A DNA stretch of 64,000 bases from Bacteroidota bacterium (GTDB lineage Bacteria; Bacteroidota; Bacteroidia; AKYH767-A; OLB10): contig JADJMG010000001.1 in NCBI GenBank assembly GCA_016709725.1, positions 930,001 to 994,000 of the forward strand. Reading direction: 5' to 3'. How positions within the stretch are numbered: position 1 is the first letter of the stretch; each line of letters opens with the position of its first letter. This document shows, piece by piece, positions 28,438 to 36,226 of the stretch. The translations under genes were made by a program, and so were the position numbers. The notes under the pieces were generated by a model. The model was not told the DNA's origin and did not search any database. It was given only the letters and a program-made list of their open reading frames with translations.

Positions 28438-29050
28438 TGTATTCATTTCCTTTTTGTTTGCGACAGTGATTAGCTTTGTAGGCTCTTTGCAGCCGGGATT
28501 AGTAAATATGGGCGTACTTTACGCTGGCTATCATCACTCTCGAAATGCAGCAATCAAAATGGCGCTTGGAGGTATTCTCCCCGAAATTATTTACTCGGCG
28601 ATTGCTTTGTTTCTATACAAAAAGGCTGCTGAATTTTCGTTTATAAAAGAAACGCTTAACATTTTATTTATTCCACTTTTATTGATTGCTGGAATTTATC
28701 TTTTAAAAAAGAAACCATCGAAAGAAGAAATAAAAAATCAAGATGGCCATGATTTTACAAATGGCTTTATGATTGGCATGGTAAATCCATTGCTAATTCC
28801 TTTTTGGTTGATCTGGATACAACAAGTTGTACAACGAGGTTATTTGGAGTTAAGCAATTTTTATACGCAGGCAGCCTTTGTTCTCGGTACGGCAGTGGGC
28901 GCATTAGTCTTATTGTTAGTGGTGGCTTTTAATACCGTAAGATATAAAACGCAGTTGGAAAAGATAATAAAGGGAAGGCTTAATTTCTTACTTGGACTTA
29001 TTTGCATTATTTTAGCATGCGTAGAACTATTCCGTCTACTCATGGGATGA
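28427..29050 (+). CDS. LysE-family transporter
   Basis: A 207-residue protein with six hydrophobic helices. The N-terminal helix FLFATVISFVGSLQPGLVNM contains the P-G-P-like signature of the LysE/RhtB superfamily, and the middle MIGMVNPLLIPFWLIW is the second family hallmark. These inner-membrane exporters release amino acids or small metabolites. It overlaps the ATP-grasp gene by 11 bases and the Crp/Fnr gene by 4 (ATGA), so the three are translationally coupled. Confidence 0.88.
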   Translation: MGIDVFISFLFATVISFVGSLQPGLVNMGVLYAGYHHSRNAAIKMALGGILPEIIYSAIALFLYKKAAEFSFIKETLNILFIPLLLIAGIYLLKKKPSKEEIKNQDGHDFTNGFMIGMVNPLLIPFWLIWIQQVVQRGYLELSNFYTQAAFVLGTAVGALVLLLVVAFNTVRYKTQLEKIIKGRLNFLLGLICIILACVELFRLLMG

Positions 29051-29736
29051 GTCAGGAAACGCAATATTGGCATTTACGTAACCATAAACTATTTTCTATT
29101 TTAACAAATGCACAAATCGATGATTTGTGCATCATGACGCGCTACAAAAAAGCGCAAAAAGGAGAAATCATTTATTTCGCAGATGAAACCGAGAAGCGAA
29201 TTTTTATTTTAAAGAAAGGAACAATAAAAATTTGTGAGAACGACGAGAAGGGAAATGAAGTAGTAAAAGAATTATTGATGCAAGGCGATCTCTTTGGTGA
29301 GATCAGTTTAGATCAGGGCAAAGGCAACGCAGAGTATGCTCAAGCGATTTCGCAAGATGTAGTGATCTGTTCTTTTCGCTTAATTGATTTCGAACATTTA
29401 CTGGAAAGCCATCCAGGCATAGCACTTAAATACACCAAGCTCGTTGGATTTAAATTCAAAAAGTTAAAAAATAGCTACAACAATCTCTTTTTTAAAGATG
29501 TTAAAACGCGACTTATTCATTTTTTACTTGATTGGGCCGAGCGTGAAGGTCATCAAGAAAATTCGAAAGTGATTTTAAAGAACTATTTAACACATCAAGA
29601 CATTGCTGGAGTGATTTGTTCTACTCGGCAAACCGTAACTCAACTCATAAATGAATTGGAGGCTGATCGGGTGATATCATATGGACGGAAAGAAATAGTT
29701 CTTGAAAACATCGAAAAACTTTCTTCCCTGAAATAG
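29047..29736 (+). CDS. Crp/Fnr-family transcriptional regulator
   Basis: About 229 residues: a cNMP-binding beta-roll (about 10-130; GDLFGEISL is the phosphate-binding cassette region) and a C-terminal winged helix (HQDIAGVICSTRQTVTQLINEL). There are no Fnr-type N-terminal cysteines, so oxygen sensing through an Fe-S cluster is unlikely. The ATG at 29047 overlaps the LysE stop; the longer frame from 29002 lies inside the LysE gene and is not needed. It closes the operon begun upstream and may regulate it (inference). Confidence 0.9.
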   Translation: MSQETQYWHLRNHKLFSILTNAQIDDLCIMTRYKKAQKGEIIYFADETEKRIFILKKGTIKICENDEKGNEVVKELLMQGDLFGEISLDQGKGNAEYAQAISQDVVICSFRLIDFEHLLESHPGIALKYTKLVGFKFKKLKNSYNNLFFKDVKTRLIHFLLDWAEREGHQENSKVILKNYLTHQDIAGVICSTRQTVTQLINELEADRVISYGRKEIVLENIEKLSSLK

Positions 29737-30008
29737 TAAAAGCCAATAGCACTTTTTCCATCATGAGAATTTTTAAAACTCTCCTTTTGCCCGAACTGTT
29801 AGGGCGCTAGTATTCAGTTAATTACAGAGCCCTTTAGGCATTCTAAAATAGTTGATTGGAAAACAGGGTACGAAATGTAACCCCACTAGAATAAAGTCGT
29901 TAGAGTAGAATAGATACTAGTATAAATCAATGGTTTTTCATAAATCAAAGCAGACAAAATCAATAATTATAAAACGATTTAAGCTTTTCGTTTAGCCAAA
30001 TTAAGAAA

Positions 30009-32453
30009 ATGAATAATCCGAAGTTAGAAAAGCAGTGCGAGCCCTATTTTAAACATCCCAATAATCAGATGATGAATGCTGAGTTGTTACAAACAATCAG
30101 TCAAACGTATGATGAGTTTTTAGAGACACAAGTAAGATTAGAGGCGAGAGTATTGGAATTGGAAGAAATGCTTTTGAAGAGCAATTCTATTTTAAATGTA
30201 ACGGCTTCCAATCTATCAAACGAAAAGTCGAACACAGAAAATAAATACAAAGAACTGTTTGAAAAAATGGCCGATGGTATTTATAAGAGTACAGTTGAAG
30301 GTAAATTTATTGATGTTAACCCTGGATTAGTGAAGATGCTTGGTTACGACAGTATAGAAGAGCTCTTAGCAATTGATATTAAAAAAGATTTATATTTTGA
30401 AGAAAGTGAACGAGAAGTAGATCCTGTAGAGGAAGATGGAATTTCTGTTTTTCGATTAAGGAGAAAAGATGGCTCAGAAATTTGGGTTGAAGACAGAGGT
30501 CAATACATCACTGACGATTTTGGTAAAATATTGTATCACGAGGGTAATTTACGCGACGTTACCTCACGAATTAGAACAGAACAGCATTTACATAAAAGCC
30601 AAAAAGAAACTTCAGATTACAGGAAGGCACTTGATCAATCGCTCATTGTGTCTATTACCAATCGCGATGGCATTATCACTTATGCCAATGAAAACCTTTG
30701 TAAAATTTCGAAGTTTTCAAAAGAAGAACTTATCGGCAAACCCTATCGTTATATCAACTATCAAGGGGAAGAAGATGAGAATATTTTAGAACAAGACCGA
30801 ACCGTTGAAAGCGGAAAAGTGTGGCGCGGAGAAGTAAAGAAAAAAGCGAAAGACGGAACTATTTATTGGGTAGACCAAACCATAGTTCCCTTTATTAATG
30901 AGGAAGGAGAAATCTATCAATATCTAACGATTCGTATAGACATTACTGAAAAGAAAAATTCTGAAATAAGAACTCGTGAAAGCGAAGAAAATTTCAGAGA
31001 AATTATTCAGTCAAGCAATGATTTGATACAAAGCTTAAACACCGATGGAACTTTTGATTTTGTGAACGCCTCGTGGTTAAAAACAATGGGATTCACGGAA
31101 GAAGAACTCAGTAAAATGACAATTTTCGATATCATTAGTGAGGATTATTTGAGCAAATGTCTGGAGACCTTCCAACGCGTTTTAGGAGGAGAAAAGGCAG
31201 ATAATGTTAAAACAATTTTTATCACCAAGTCGAATAAGAAAGTGATATTAGAAGGCAGTGCCGTACCTAAAATAAAAGACAATAAGGTAATAGGGGTTCG
31301 AACATTTTTAAGAAATGTTACGGAACGAGAAGTCGCAGAAGCCCAAACAGCAGCAGTAAACGAACAGTTAGAAATTAAAATTGATCAACTGAAGGAATCA
31401 CAAGAAGTAGCTCAGCTAGGTACTTGGGTATTGGATTTTAAGACAGGAAAAACATCTCACTCTAATGAGTTTTATAAAATTTTGGAAAGAGAAGAAAAAG
31501 ATTTTGATATTCCTGTCAGTGAACAATTACTATTTTTTCATCCGGATGATCGCTCTACTGTAAAAGAAGCTTTTATGAATGTTATTCAAGAGCAAAAGGG
31601 GTATCAATTTGAAGCAAGGTTGTTAATGCCCGATGGCAGAGTGAAAAATATTTTTGCTATCGGACGATGCTCAGCTTTTGAAAAAGGATCTCCATTACGA
31701 CTCTTAGGAACCATTCAAGATATTACTGGGCGTAAAATCGCAGAGCAAAAATTGGAGAATAGCATCAGCGAGTTGAAAAAAACCAATTCTGAATTAGATA
31801 AGTTTGTCTATAGTGTTTCACATGATTTACGAGCACCCTTAAGCTCCATGTTGGGAGTCATTGAGATCAGTGAAGAGGATACTACGGATGAAATTATGCT
31901 CATGCACTTGAAAATGTTGAAGAATAACATCAAAAAGCTAGACGGCTTTATTTCAGACATTTTGGATTATTCGAGAAATGCAAGACTCGACATTAAAAAA
32001 GAAGTTATTGACTTTAACGAAATGCTTTCCGATATTACACAAAATTTAAAGTACATGGGGGGGATTAATAGAATAGTTGACATTCAAGTAGAGGTGAATG
32101 AAAAATCAAAATTCTTTTCCGATAAAAGTCGTTTGAATATTATTTTGAATAATTTGGTTTCAAACGCTATTCGATATCAAAATGAACAAACCCCAAATCC
32201 TTTTGTAAATATTAAGATTGATACATCGGATACCGAGACAGGAATTATAATTAAAGATAACGGCATTGGAATTTCTGCTGAATCTCATGCTAAAGTTTTT
32301 GAAATGTTTTATCGTGTTTCCGAAGCTTCGGTTGGTTCAGGATTAGGACTCTATATTGTGAAGGAGGCGGTTGAAAAATTACACGGTGAAATTGAATTAG
32401 AATCAGCACCCGGAACGGGCAGTATATTTAAAATTAGGATACCCAATAATTAA
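30009..32453 (+). CDS. Soluble hybrid-less sensor histidine kinase with four PAS domains
   Basis: The 814-residue protein has no membrane helices, so it senses a cytosolic signal. An N-terminal coiled coil (about 20-75) precedes PAS domains at about 80-195, 200-315, 325-440 and 460-580. A HisKA domain carries the phosphoacceptor His605 in VSHDLRAPLSSM. The ATPase domain has N-box NNLVSNAIRY, G1 DNGIGIS and G2 GSGLGLYIVKEA. Sequences near the N-terminal PAS (ANENLCKISKFS) lack haem- or flavin-specific motifs I can name. It is followed 7 bases later by a lone receiver protein, its likely partner. Confidence 0.93.
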   Translation: MNNPKLEKQCEPYFKHPNNQMMNAELLQTISQTYDEFLETQVRLEARVLELEEMLLKSNSILNVTASNLSNEKSNTENKYKELFEKMADGIYKSTVEGKFIDVNPGLVKMLGYDSIEELLAIDIKKDLYFEESEREVDPVEEDGISVFRLRRKDGSEIWVEDRGQYITDDFGKILYHEGNLRDVTSRIRTEQHLHKSQKETSDYRKALDQSLIVSITNRDGIITYANENLCKISKFSKEELIGKPYRYINYQGEEDENILEQDRTVESGKVWRGEVKKKAKDGTIYWVDQTIVPFINEEGEIYQYLTIRIDITEKKNSEIRTRESEENFREIIQSSNDLIQSLNTDGTFDFVNASWLKTMGFTEEELSKMTIFDIISEDYLSKCLETFQRVLGGEKADNVKTIFITKSNKKVILEGSAVPKIKDNKVIGVRTFLRNVTEREVAEAQTAAVNEQLEIKIDQLKESQEVAQLGTWVLDFKTGKTSHSNEFYKILEREEKDFDIPVSEQLLFFHPDDRSTVKEAFMNVIQEQKGYQFEARLLMPDGRVKNIFAIGRCSAFEKGSPLRLLGTIQDITGRKIAEQKLENSISELKKTNSELDKFVYSVSHDLRAPLSSMLGVIEISEEDTTDEIMLMHLKMLKNNIKKLDGFISDILDYSRNARLDIKKEVIDFNEMLSDITQNLKYMGGINRIVDIQVEVNEKSKFFSDKSRLNIILNNLVSNAIRYQNEQTPNPFVNIKIDTSDTETGIIIKDNGIGISAESHAKVFEMFYRVSEASVGSGLGLYIVKEAVEKLHGEIELESAPGTGSIFKIRIPNN

Positions 32454-32460
32454 TATAATC

Positions 32461-32892
32461 ATGGAAAACTCTGACGCAAAGAAGATCTTTAAAAAAGTGT
32501 TGGTCATTGATGATAGTGAAACCGATCGTTATGTTGCGAAGCGAATGCTTCAAAAATATAATTTTGCCGATGAAATTGTTGTCCAAGAATCTGCAACCAA
32601 GGCGCTCATCTACCTCCAAACGATCGAAAATACACCTGACGAATTGCCTCAATTTATTTTTCTTGATATTCGCATGCCAGAAATGGATGGTTTTGGATTT
32701 TTAGAGGAGTTTAATAAGCTAAGTGATACCACAAAGGCTAAGTGTACAATTGTGATGTTGTCTACTTCGCTTGATGTGGAAGATTTTAATAAGGCGAACT
32801 CCAATCCATTTGTAAATCGATTTTTAAACAAGCCACTTGACAAAGAAAAAATGGAGATCCTAAGTCAGGATTTTCAACCAAAATTCCCGTAG
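32461..32892 (+). CDS. Single-domain response regulator
   Basis: A 143-residue CheY-like receiver without an output domain. The acidic pocket DD (17-18), phosphoacceptor Asp69 in FLDIRMPEMDGF, a conserved Thr/Ser at STSLD and the Lys in FLNKPLD are all present. It is co-transcribed with the PAS kinase and ends at a strong terminator. Such proteins often relay phosphate or bind a partner; the output is unknown. Confidence 0.93.
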   Translation: MENSDAKKIFKKVLVIDDSETDRYVAKRMLQKYNFADEIVVQESATKALIYLQTIENTPDELPQFIFLDIRMPEMDGFGFLEEFNKLSDTTKAKCTIVMLSTSLDVEDFNKANSNPFVNRFLNKPLDKEKMEILSQDFQPKFP

Positions 32893-32924
32893 ATCCTCCT
32901 ACTTAAAATATTACTATTTTTGTA

Positions 32925-32963
32925 ATCACCAAGATATCATAAATCTCTTGGTGATTTTTTTTT
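32925..32963 (+). terminator. Intrinsic terminator after the two-component operon
   Basis: A perfect 10-base stem (ATCACCAAGA, TCTTGGTGAT) with an 11-base loop, followed by eight further T residues. Confidence 0.9.
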
Positions 32964-33039
32964 GTAGAAATAGATTTCGTTATGGAATTAGTGGTAGAGT
33001 GTTCGTTAGATAATTTATAATTTTTAGTCTTATTTAGTC

Positions 33040-33486
33040 ATGAATAAAAGTGAAATAGTTGCAGCGGTTAAAGCAGATTTTGACAGAAGACTTTTAGAAT
33101 TAAAGGAACAAACTCTTGCTTTGCAACATGACGTTGCCAATGAATCGAAAAGTTCAGCCGGCGATAAGCACGAAACGGCGAGAGCTATGATGAATCTTGA
33201 GCAAGAGAAATTAGAGAGGCAATATCAAGAATTAATGACAATGAAAGATCGTTTTGATAAAATCAATTTTGAAAGTCCAATTGATAAAATCCAATTGGGT
33301 TCGCTGATCGAAACAAACAAAGGATTTTTCTTGTTGAGTGTTGGATTGGGAAAAGTGAAAACAAACAAACAGGATTTGATGCTGCTTTCATTACAATCTC
33401 CTCTTGGAGAGGTGTTATTTGGAAAAAGAGTTGGGGACTTTGTCATGTTGAATAAACATGAATACATCGTCATAAAGGTGATTTGA
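33040..33486 (+). CDS. GreA/GreB C-terminal-like protein with N-terminal coiled coil
   Basis: A 148-residue protein. Residues about 1-85 are helical and charged (coiled coil, with ETARAMMNLEQEKLERQYQEL). Residues about 90-148 recall the GreA/GreB FKBP-like domain: GSLIETNKGFFLLSVGLG, then SLQSPLGEVLFGKRVGDF. The acidic tip needed for RNA polymerase transcript cleavage is not obvious, so it may bind polymerase without cleavage, or do something else. It is monocistronic, after a terminator. Confidence 0.65.
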   Translation: MNKSEIVAAVKADFDRRLLELKEQTLALQHDVANESKSSAGDKHETARAMMNLEQEKLERQYQELMTMKDRFDKINFESPIDKIQLGSLIETNKGFFLLSVGLGKVKTNKQDLMLLSLQSPLGEVLFGKRVGDFVMLNKHEYIVIKVI

Positions 33487-33781
33487 ATATTAGTGGATGG
33501 AAAGTTCTTACATGGTGAAGAGAAAGCATTTGGTTGAATGAACTAAGGTTTTATTTTAATACTTAACATGAAACCTGCCGAATATCAATCGATTAACATA
33601 ATTATAGTAGAAGGCAGTATCATTTTAAAAGCAGACCGCGTTAAAAGAGAAATACAACCTAATAACGTGCTTTAGTGCAGACATTTTTTTCTCGACTAAA
33701 TCAGACGAAGGAGTTGGAGGCGTTTGTGAAATTAATGAAAACCTAATGTTGATTCTAATTAAAACCATACATTTGTAATAC
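33487..33781. other. Intergenic region before metal-efflux operon
   Basis: Contains a doubtful 35-codon ORF (33568-33675, MKPAEYQSINIIIVEG) and, at its right end, the promoter of the His-rich gene. No RNA gene or terminator was seen. Confidence 0.4.
33749..33775 (+). promoter_or_regulatory. Promoter of the metal-efflux operon, leaderless type
   Basis: A TTG at 33749-33751 and TACATTTG at 33768-33775 are separated by 16 bases, close to the Bacteroidota TTG/TAnnTTTG arrangement. The start codon at 33782 falls where transcription should begin. Confidence 0.6.
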
Positions 33782-34198
33782 ATGAGGAATCGCATTTTTA
33801 TTTTATTGCCATTGATGGTAGCCTATCTATTGATGCTTTCGCATGACGTAATTCCACATCATCACCATGAAACATTGGTTGAAGCAGAACAGCATCACGC
33901 CATTGAGCATGCGGATCATCATCATCACGATGGCACAACGGGTGCACACGAGCACACCATGCACTTTGTTCATTCACCCGACTTTGGTAACTACATTCCT
34001 TCTTCAAACTTCTCTATTGATGATGTAGCATTAAATGTACTGAGTTTCTCAGTTATTGAATTATCGGATTTCTTTTCTTCCATACAACCAGATGAAAGTC
34101 CAAAAAAATGGCATGACGACAATCCGCCTCCGCTTTTAAATAAACATTCTTCTTCCTTCCATTTTCGCGGGCCACCTAAGCTGCTTTCTTTCGCTTAG
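33782..34198 (+). CDS. Histidine-rich small secreted or membrane-anchored protein
   Basis: 138 residues: a hydrophobic N-terminal segment (FILLPLMVAYLLML) followed by a His-rich region (about 24-62) with runs HHHH and HHHH and many HxH pairs, clearly able to bind Zn, Cu, Ni or Co. The C-terminal half is ordinary and ends in RGPPKLLSFA. It heads the RND metal-efflux gene set, and small His-rich proteins elsewhere act as periplasmic metal buffers or sensors. No named family is recognised. Confidence 0.75.
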   Translation: MRNRIFILLPLMVAYLLMLSHDVIPHHHHETLVEAEQHHAIEHADHHHHDGTTGAHEHTMHFVHSPDFGNYIPSSNFSIDDVALNVLSFSVIELSDFFSSIQPDESPKKWHDDNPPPLLNKHSSSFHFRGPPKLLSFA

Positions 34199-34411
34199 GC
34201 CAATACTTTTTGGATGATACCCCGAGAGCAGTAATTACGCTCTACTAATTTCAATTTCATAAAGTTTTGCTTTAGCGTTAACGAGTGTTTTCATTCGTTG
34301 AGATGTGTTGTTATTGCACGATAACGTCATCACGTTAACAGATAATCTTTGAAAAATAAATTGGTAATCGCGGGAATAAACTTTCTGCACCCTTAACAAA
34401 ATTTAGATCCA

Positions 34412-35917
34412 ATGAATAAGTTCATTTTAATTACAACAATTGCTGTGTTGATTCTTAATAGTTGCTCAAGCATAACAGAGGAACATCAGCATGACCACGA
34501 CAAGGTTCCTGAAGTCGAACCGATAGCTTTTACAATGTATTCCGAAAAGTCGGAAATCTTTGTAGAGTTCAAACCACTGGTGGTAGGCAACACTTCAAAA
34601 TTTGCGGCCCATTTCACTGTGCTTGGTGAAAAATTTTTACCGCTTACCGATGGATCAGTCACGGTTAGCTTAATTGTAAATGGAAATGTCATAAAACAAT
34701 CCGCAGCAAAACCATCTGTACCCGGTATCTATAGTCTTGAACTTACTCCTAAAACGGCAGGTACAGGAAAATTAGTTTTTGATATCGTTACGAAATCATT
34801 CACCGATCAGATAGTGATAGAAGATGTAAAAGTTTACGCTGATGAAAAAGCAATGCTTACAGAACGGACACAAGAAAATGCAAACAGCGATATTTCTTAC
34901 TTGAAAGAGCAAGCTTGGAAAGTTGAATTTGCGAATGCACCGGTTTCTAAGCAATCGTTCAGCAACATCATTAAAACGAACGGACAAATACTATCTGCAC
35001 CAGGAGATGAAATGATGGTCATCGCTAAAGCCAGCGGGACCGTATTGTTTTCGGGACGCAAAACGATTATTGGATCTGAGGTGACCGCGGGTACAAATCT
35101 CTTCACGGTTACTGGTGCCGATATCGCCGAGGGAAACATAGATGCAAAATACAAAGACGCAAAAGCGAATTACGAAAAAGCAAAGCTGGATTATGAACGC
35201 GCCTCGGAATTGTTAAAAGATCAAATCGTTTCACAAAGGGATTTTCAACAGACCAAACTTGTTTTTGATAATGCACAAACAGCATTTAATGCGATAGCTA
35301 AAAATCATTCGGCGAAGGGGCAAGCTGTTTTAGCAAACATCAGTGGATATGTAAAAAACATTTTTATTACCGAAGGTCAATTTGTAGAAGCGGGAACACC
35401 ATTAGCAACCATTTCCAAAAACAAAAAACTGATCTTACAAGCTAATGTTTCTCAAAAGTATTTTAATAATCTTTCAACAATCACGTCAGCTAATTTCAAA
35501 ACTACCGAGAGCGAAACAGTTTACAGCACCGCACAACTTAACGGAAAAATCATCTCCTATGGAAGAAGTGCAACTGCCCATTCACCATTCATTCCTGTAA
35601 CATTTGAAATTGACAATACCCGAAATTTAATCCCCGGCTCTGTGGCCGAAGTTTATTTAAAATCAATTCCAATTCCCAGTGCACTCGTTCTTCCAGTTAC
35701 ATCACTGTTAGAAGAACAAGGAAACTTTTTTGTGTATGTGCAAACCGGAGGCGAAAGTTTTCAAAAACGAGAAGTTGAAATTGGAGCAAGCGATGGAATA
35801 TTGGTTCAACTGCTTTCGGGAGTTGTGGAAGGTGAAAGAGTGGTTACCAAGGGCGCGTATCAAATTAAACTAGCCACCGCAACGGGAACACTTCCAGCAC
35901 ATGGACACGAACACTAG
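34412..35917 (+). CDS. czcB: Heavy-metal RND efflux periplasmic adaptor (CusB/CzcB type)
   Basis: A 501-residue lipoprotein (lipobox LNSC, Cys18), followed at once by a metal-binding EEHQHDHDK stretch. A Bacteroidota-type N-terminal beta domain (about 35-150) precedes the membrane-fusion core: barrel-sandwich halves around 195-235 and 295-330 flank an alpha-hairpin (YKDAKANYEKAKLDYERASE), then a beta-barrel and a membrane-proximal domain. The C-terminus AHGHEH adds further metal ligands. It links the inner-membrane pump to the outer-membrane channel. Metal specificity (Zn/Co/Cd or Cu/Ag) cannot be fixed from sequence alone. Confidence 0.92.
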   Translation: MNKFILITTIAVLILNSCSSITEEHQHDHDKVPEVEPIAFTMYSEKSEIFVEFKPLVVGNTSKFAAHFTVLGEKFLPLTDGSVTVSLIVNGNVIKQSAAKPSVPGIYSLELTPKTAGTGKLVFDIVTKSFTDQIVIEDVKVYADEKAMLTERTQENANSDISYLKEQAWKVEFANAPVSKQSFSNIIKTNGQILSAPGDEMMVIAKASGTVLFSGRKTIIGSEVTAGTNLFTVTGADIAEGNIDAKYKDAKANYEKAKLDYERASELLKDQIVSQRDFQQTKLVFDNAQTAFNAIAKNHSAKGQAVLANISGYVKNIFITEGQFVEAGTPLATISKNKKLILQANVSQKYFNNLSTITSANFKTTESETVYSTAQLNGKIISYGRSATAHSPFIPVTFEIDNTRNLIPGSVAEVYLKSIPIPSALVLPVTSLLEEQGNFFVYVQTGGESFQKREVEIGASDGILVQLLSGVVEGERVVTKGAYQIKLATATGTLPAHGHEH

Positions 35918-35918
35918 G

Positions 35919-36220
35919 GAATTGGTAAGTTGGCAAGTTGGTAAATTGGCAAATTTTTATTGAGCTATTCGCAATAGGCGATAGTAAATGATCTGTATAT
36001 AATTCAACGTTTTAGTCTGGTAAGATGAAGATGAAAAGGAAAGTTGAATTTAACTATTCAAAATGGCTCATAAAACTCCATCACTCTACAACTTCGTTAC
36101 GAAACTATTAAGATCACCTAATTCACTTGTCAAACAATTTAACAACTGACTGATTCACCAAACCACCAATTCGTTAATCCACCAATTTACCAATTTACCA
36201 ACTTGCCAACTTACCAATTC
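35919..36220. repeat. 37-base inverted repeat of decamers between adaptor and pump genes
   Basis: The left arm (35919-35955) is made of decamer variants TTGGTAAGTTGGCAAGTTGG. The right arm (36184-36220) is its reverse complement with one mismatch in 37. About 228 bases of AT-rich spacer lie between, ending in further CCACCAATT/TTACCAATT units. The right arm abuts the pump start codon (36227), so a transcript through both genes could fold into a long stem. Confidence 0.85.
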
Positions 36221-36226
36221 ACAACT

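Noticed and set aside
36203..36226. Upstream start for the RND pump
   Set aside because: It uses TTG inside the inverted repeat; the ATG at 36227 gives the standard family N-terminus.
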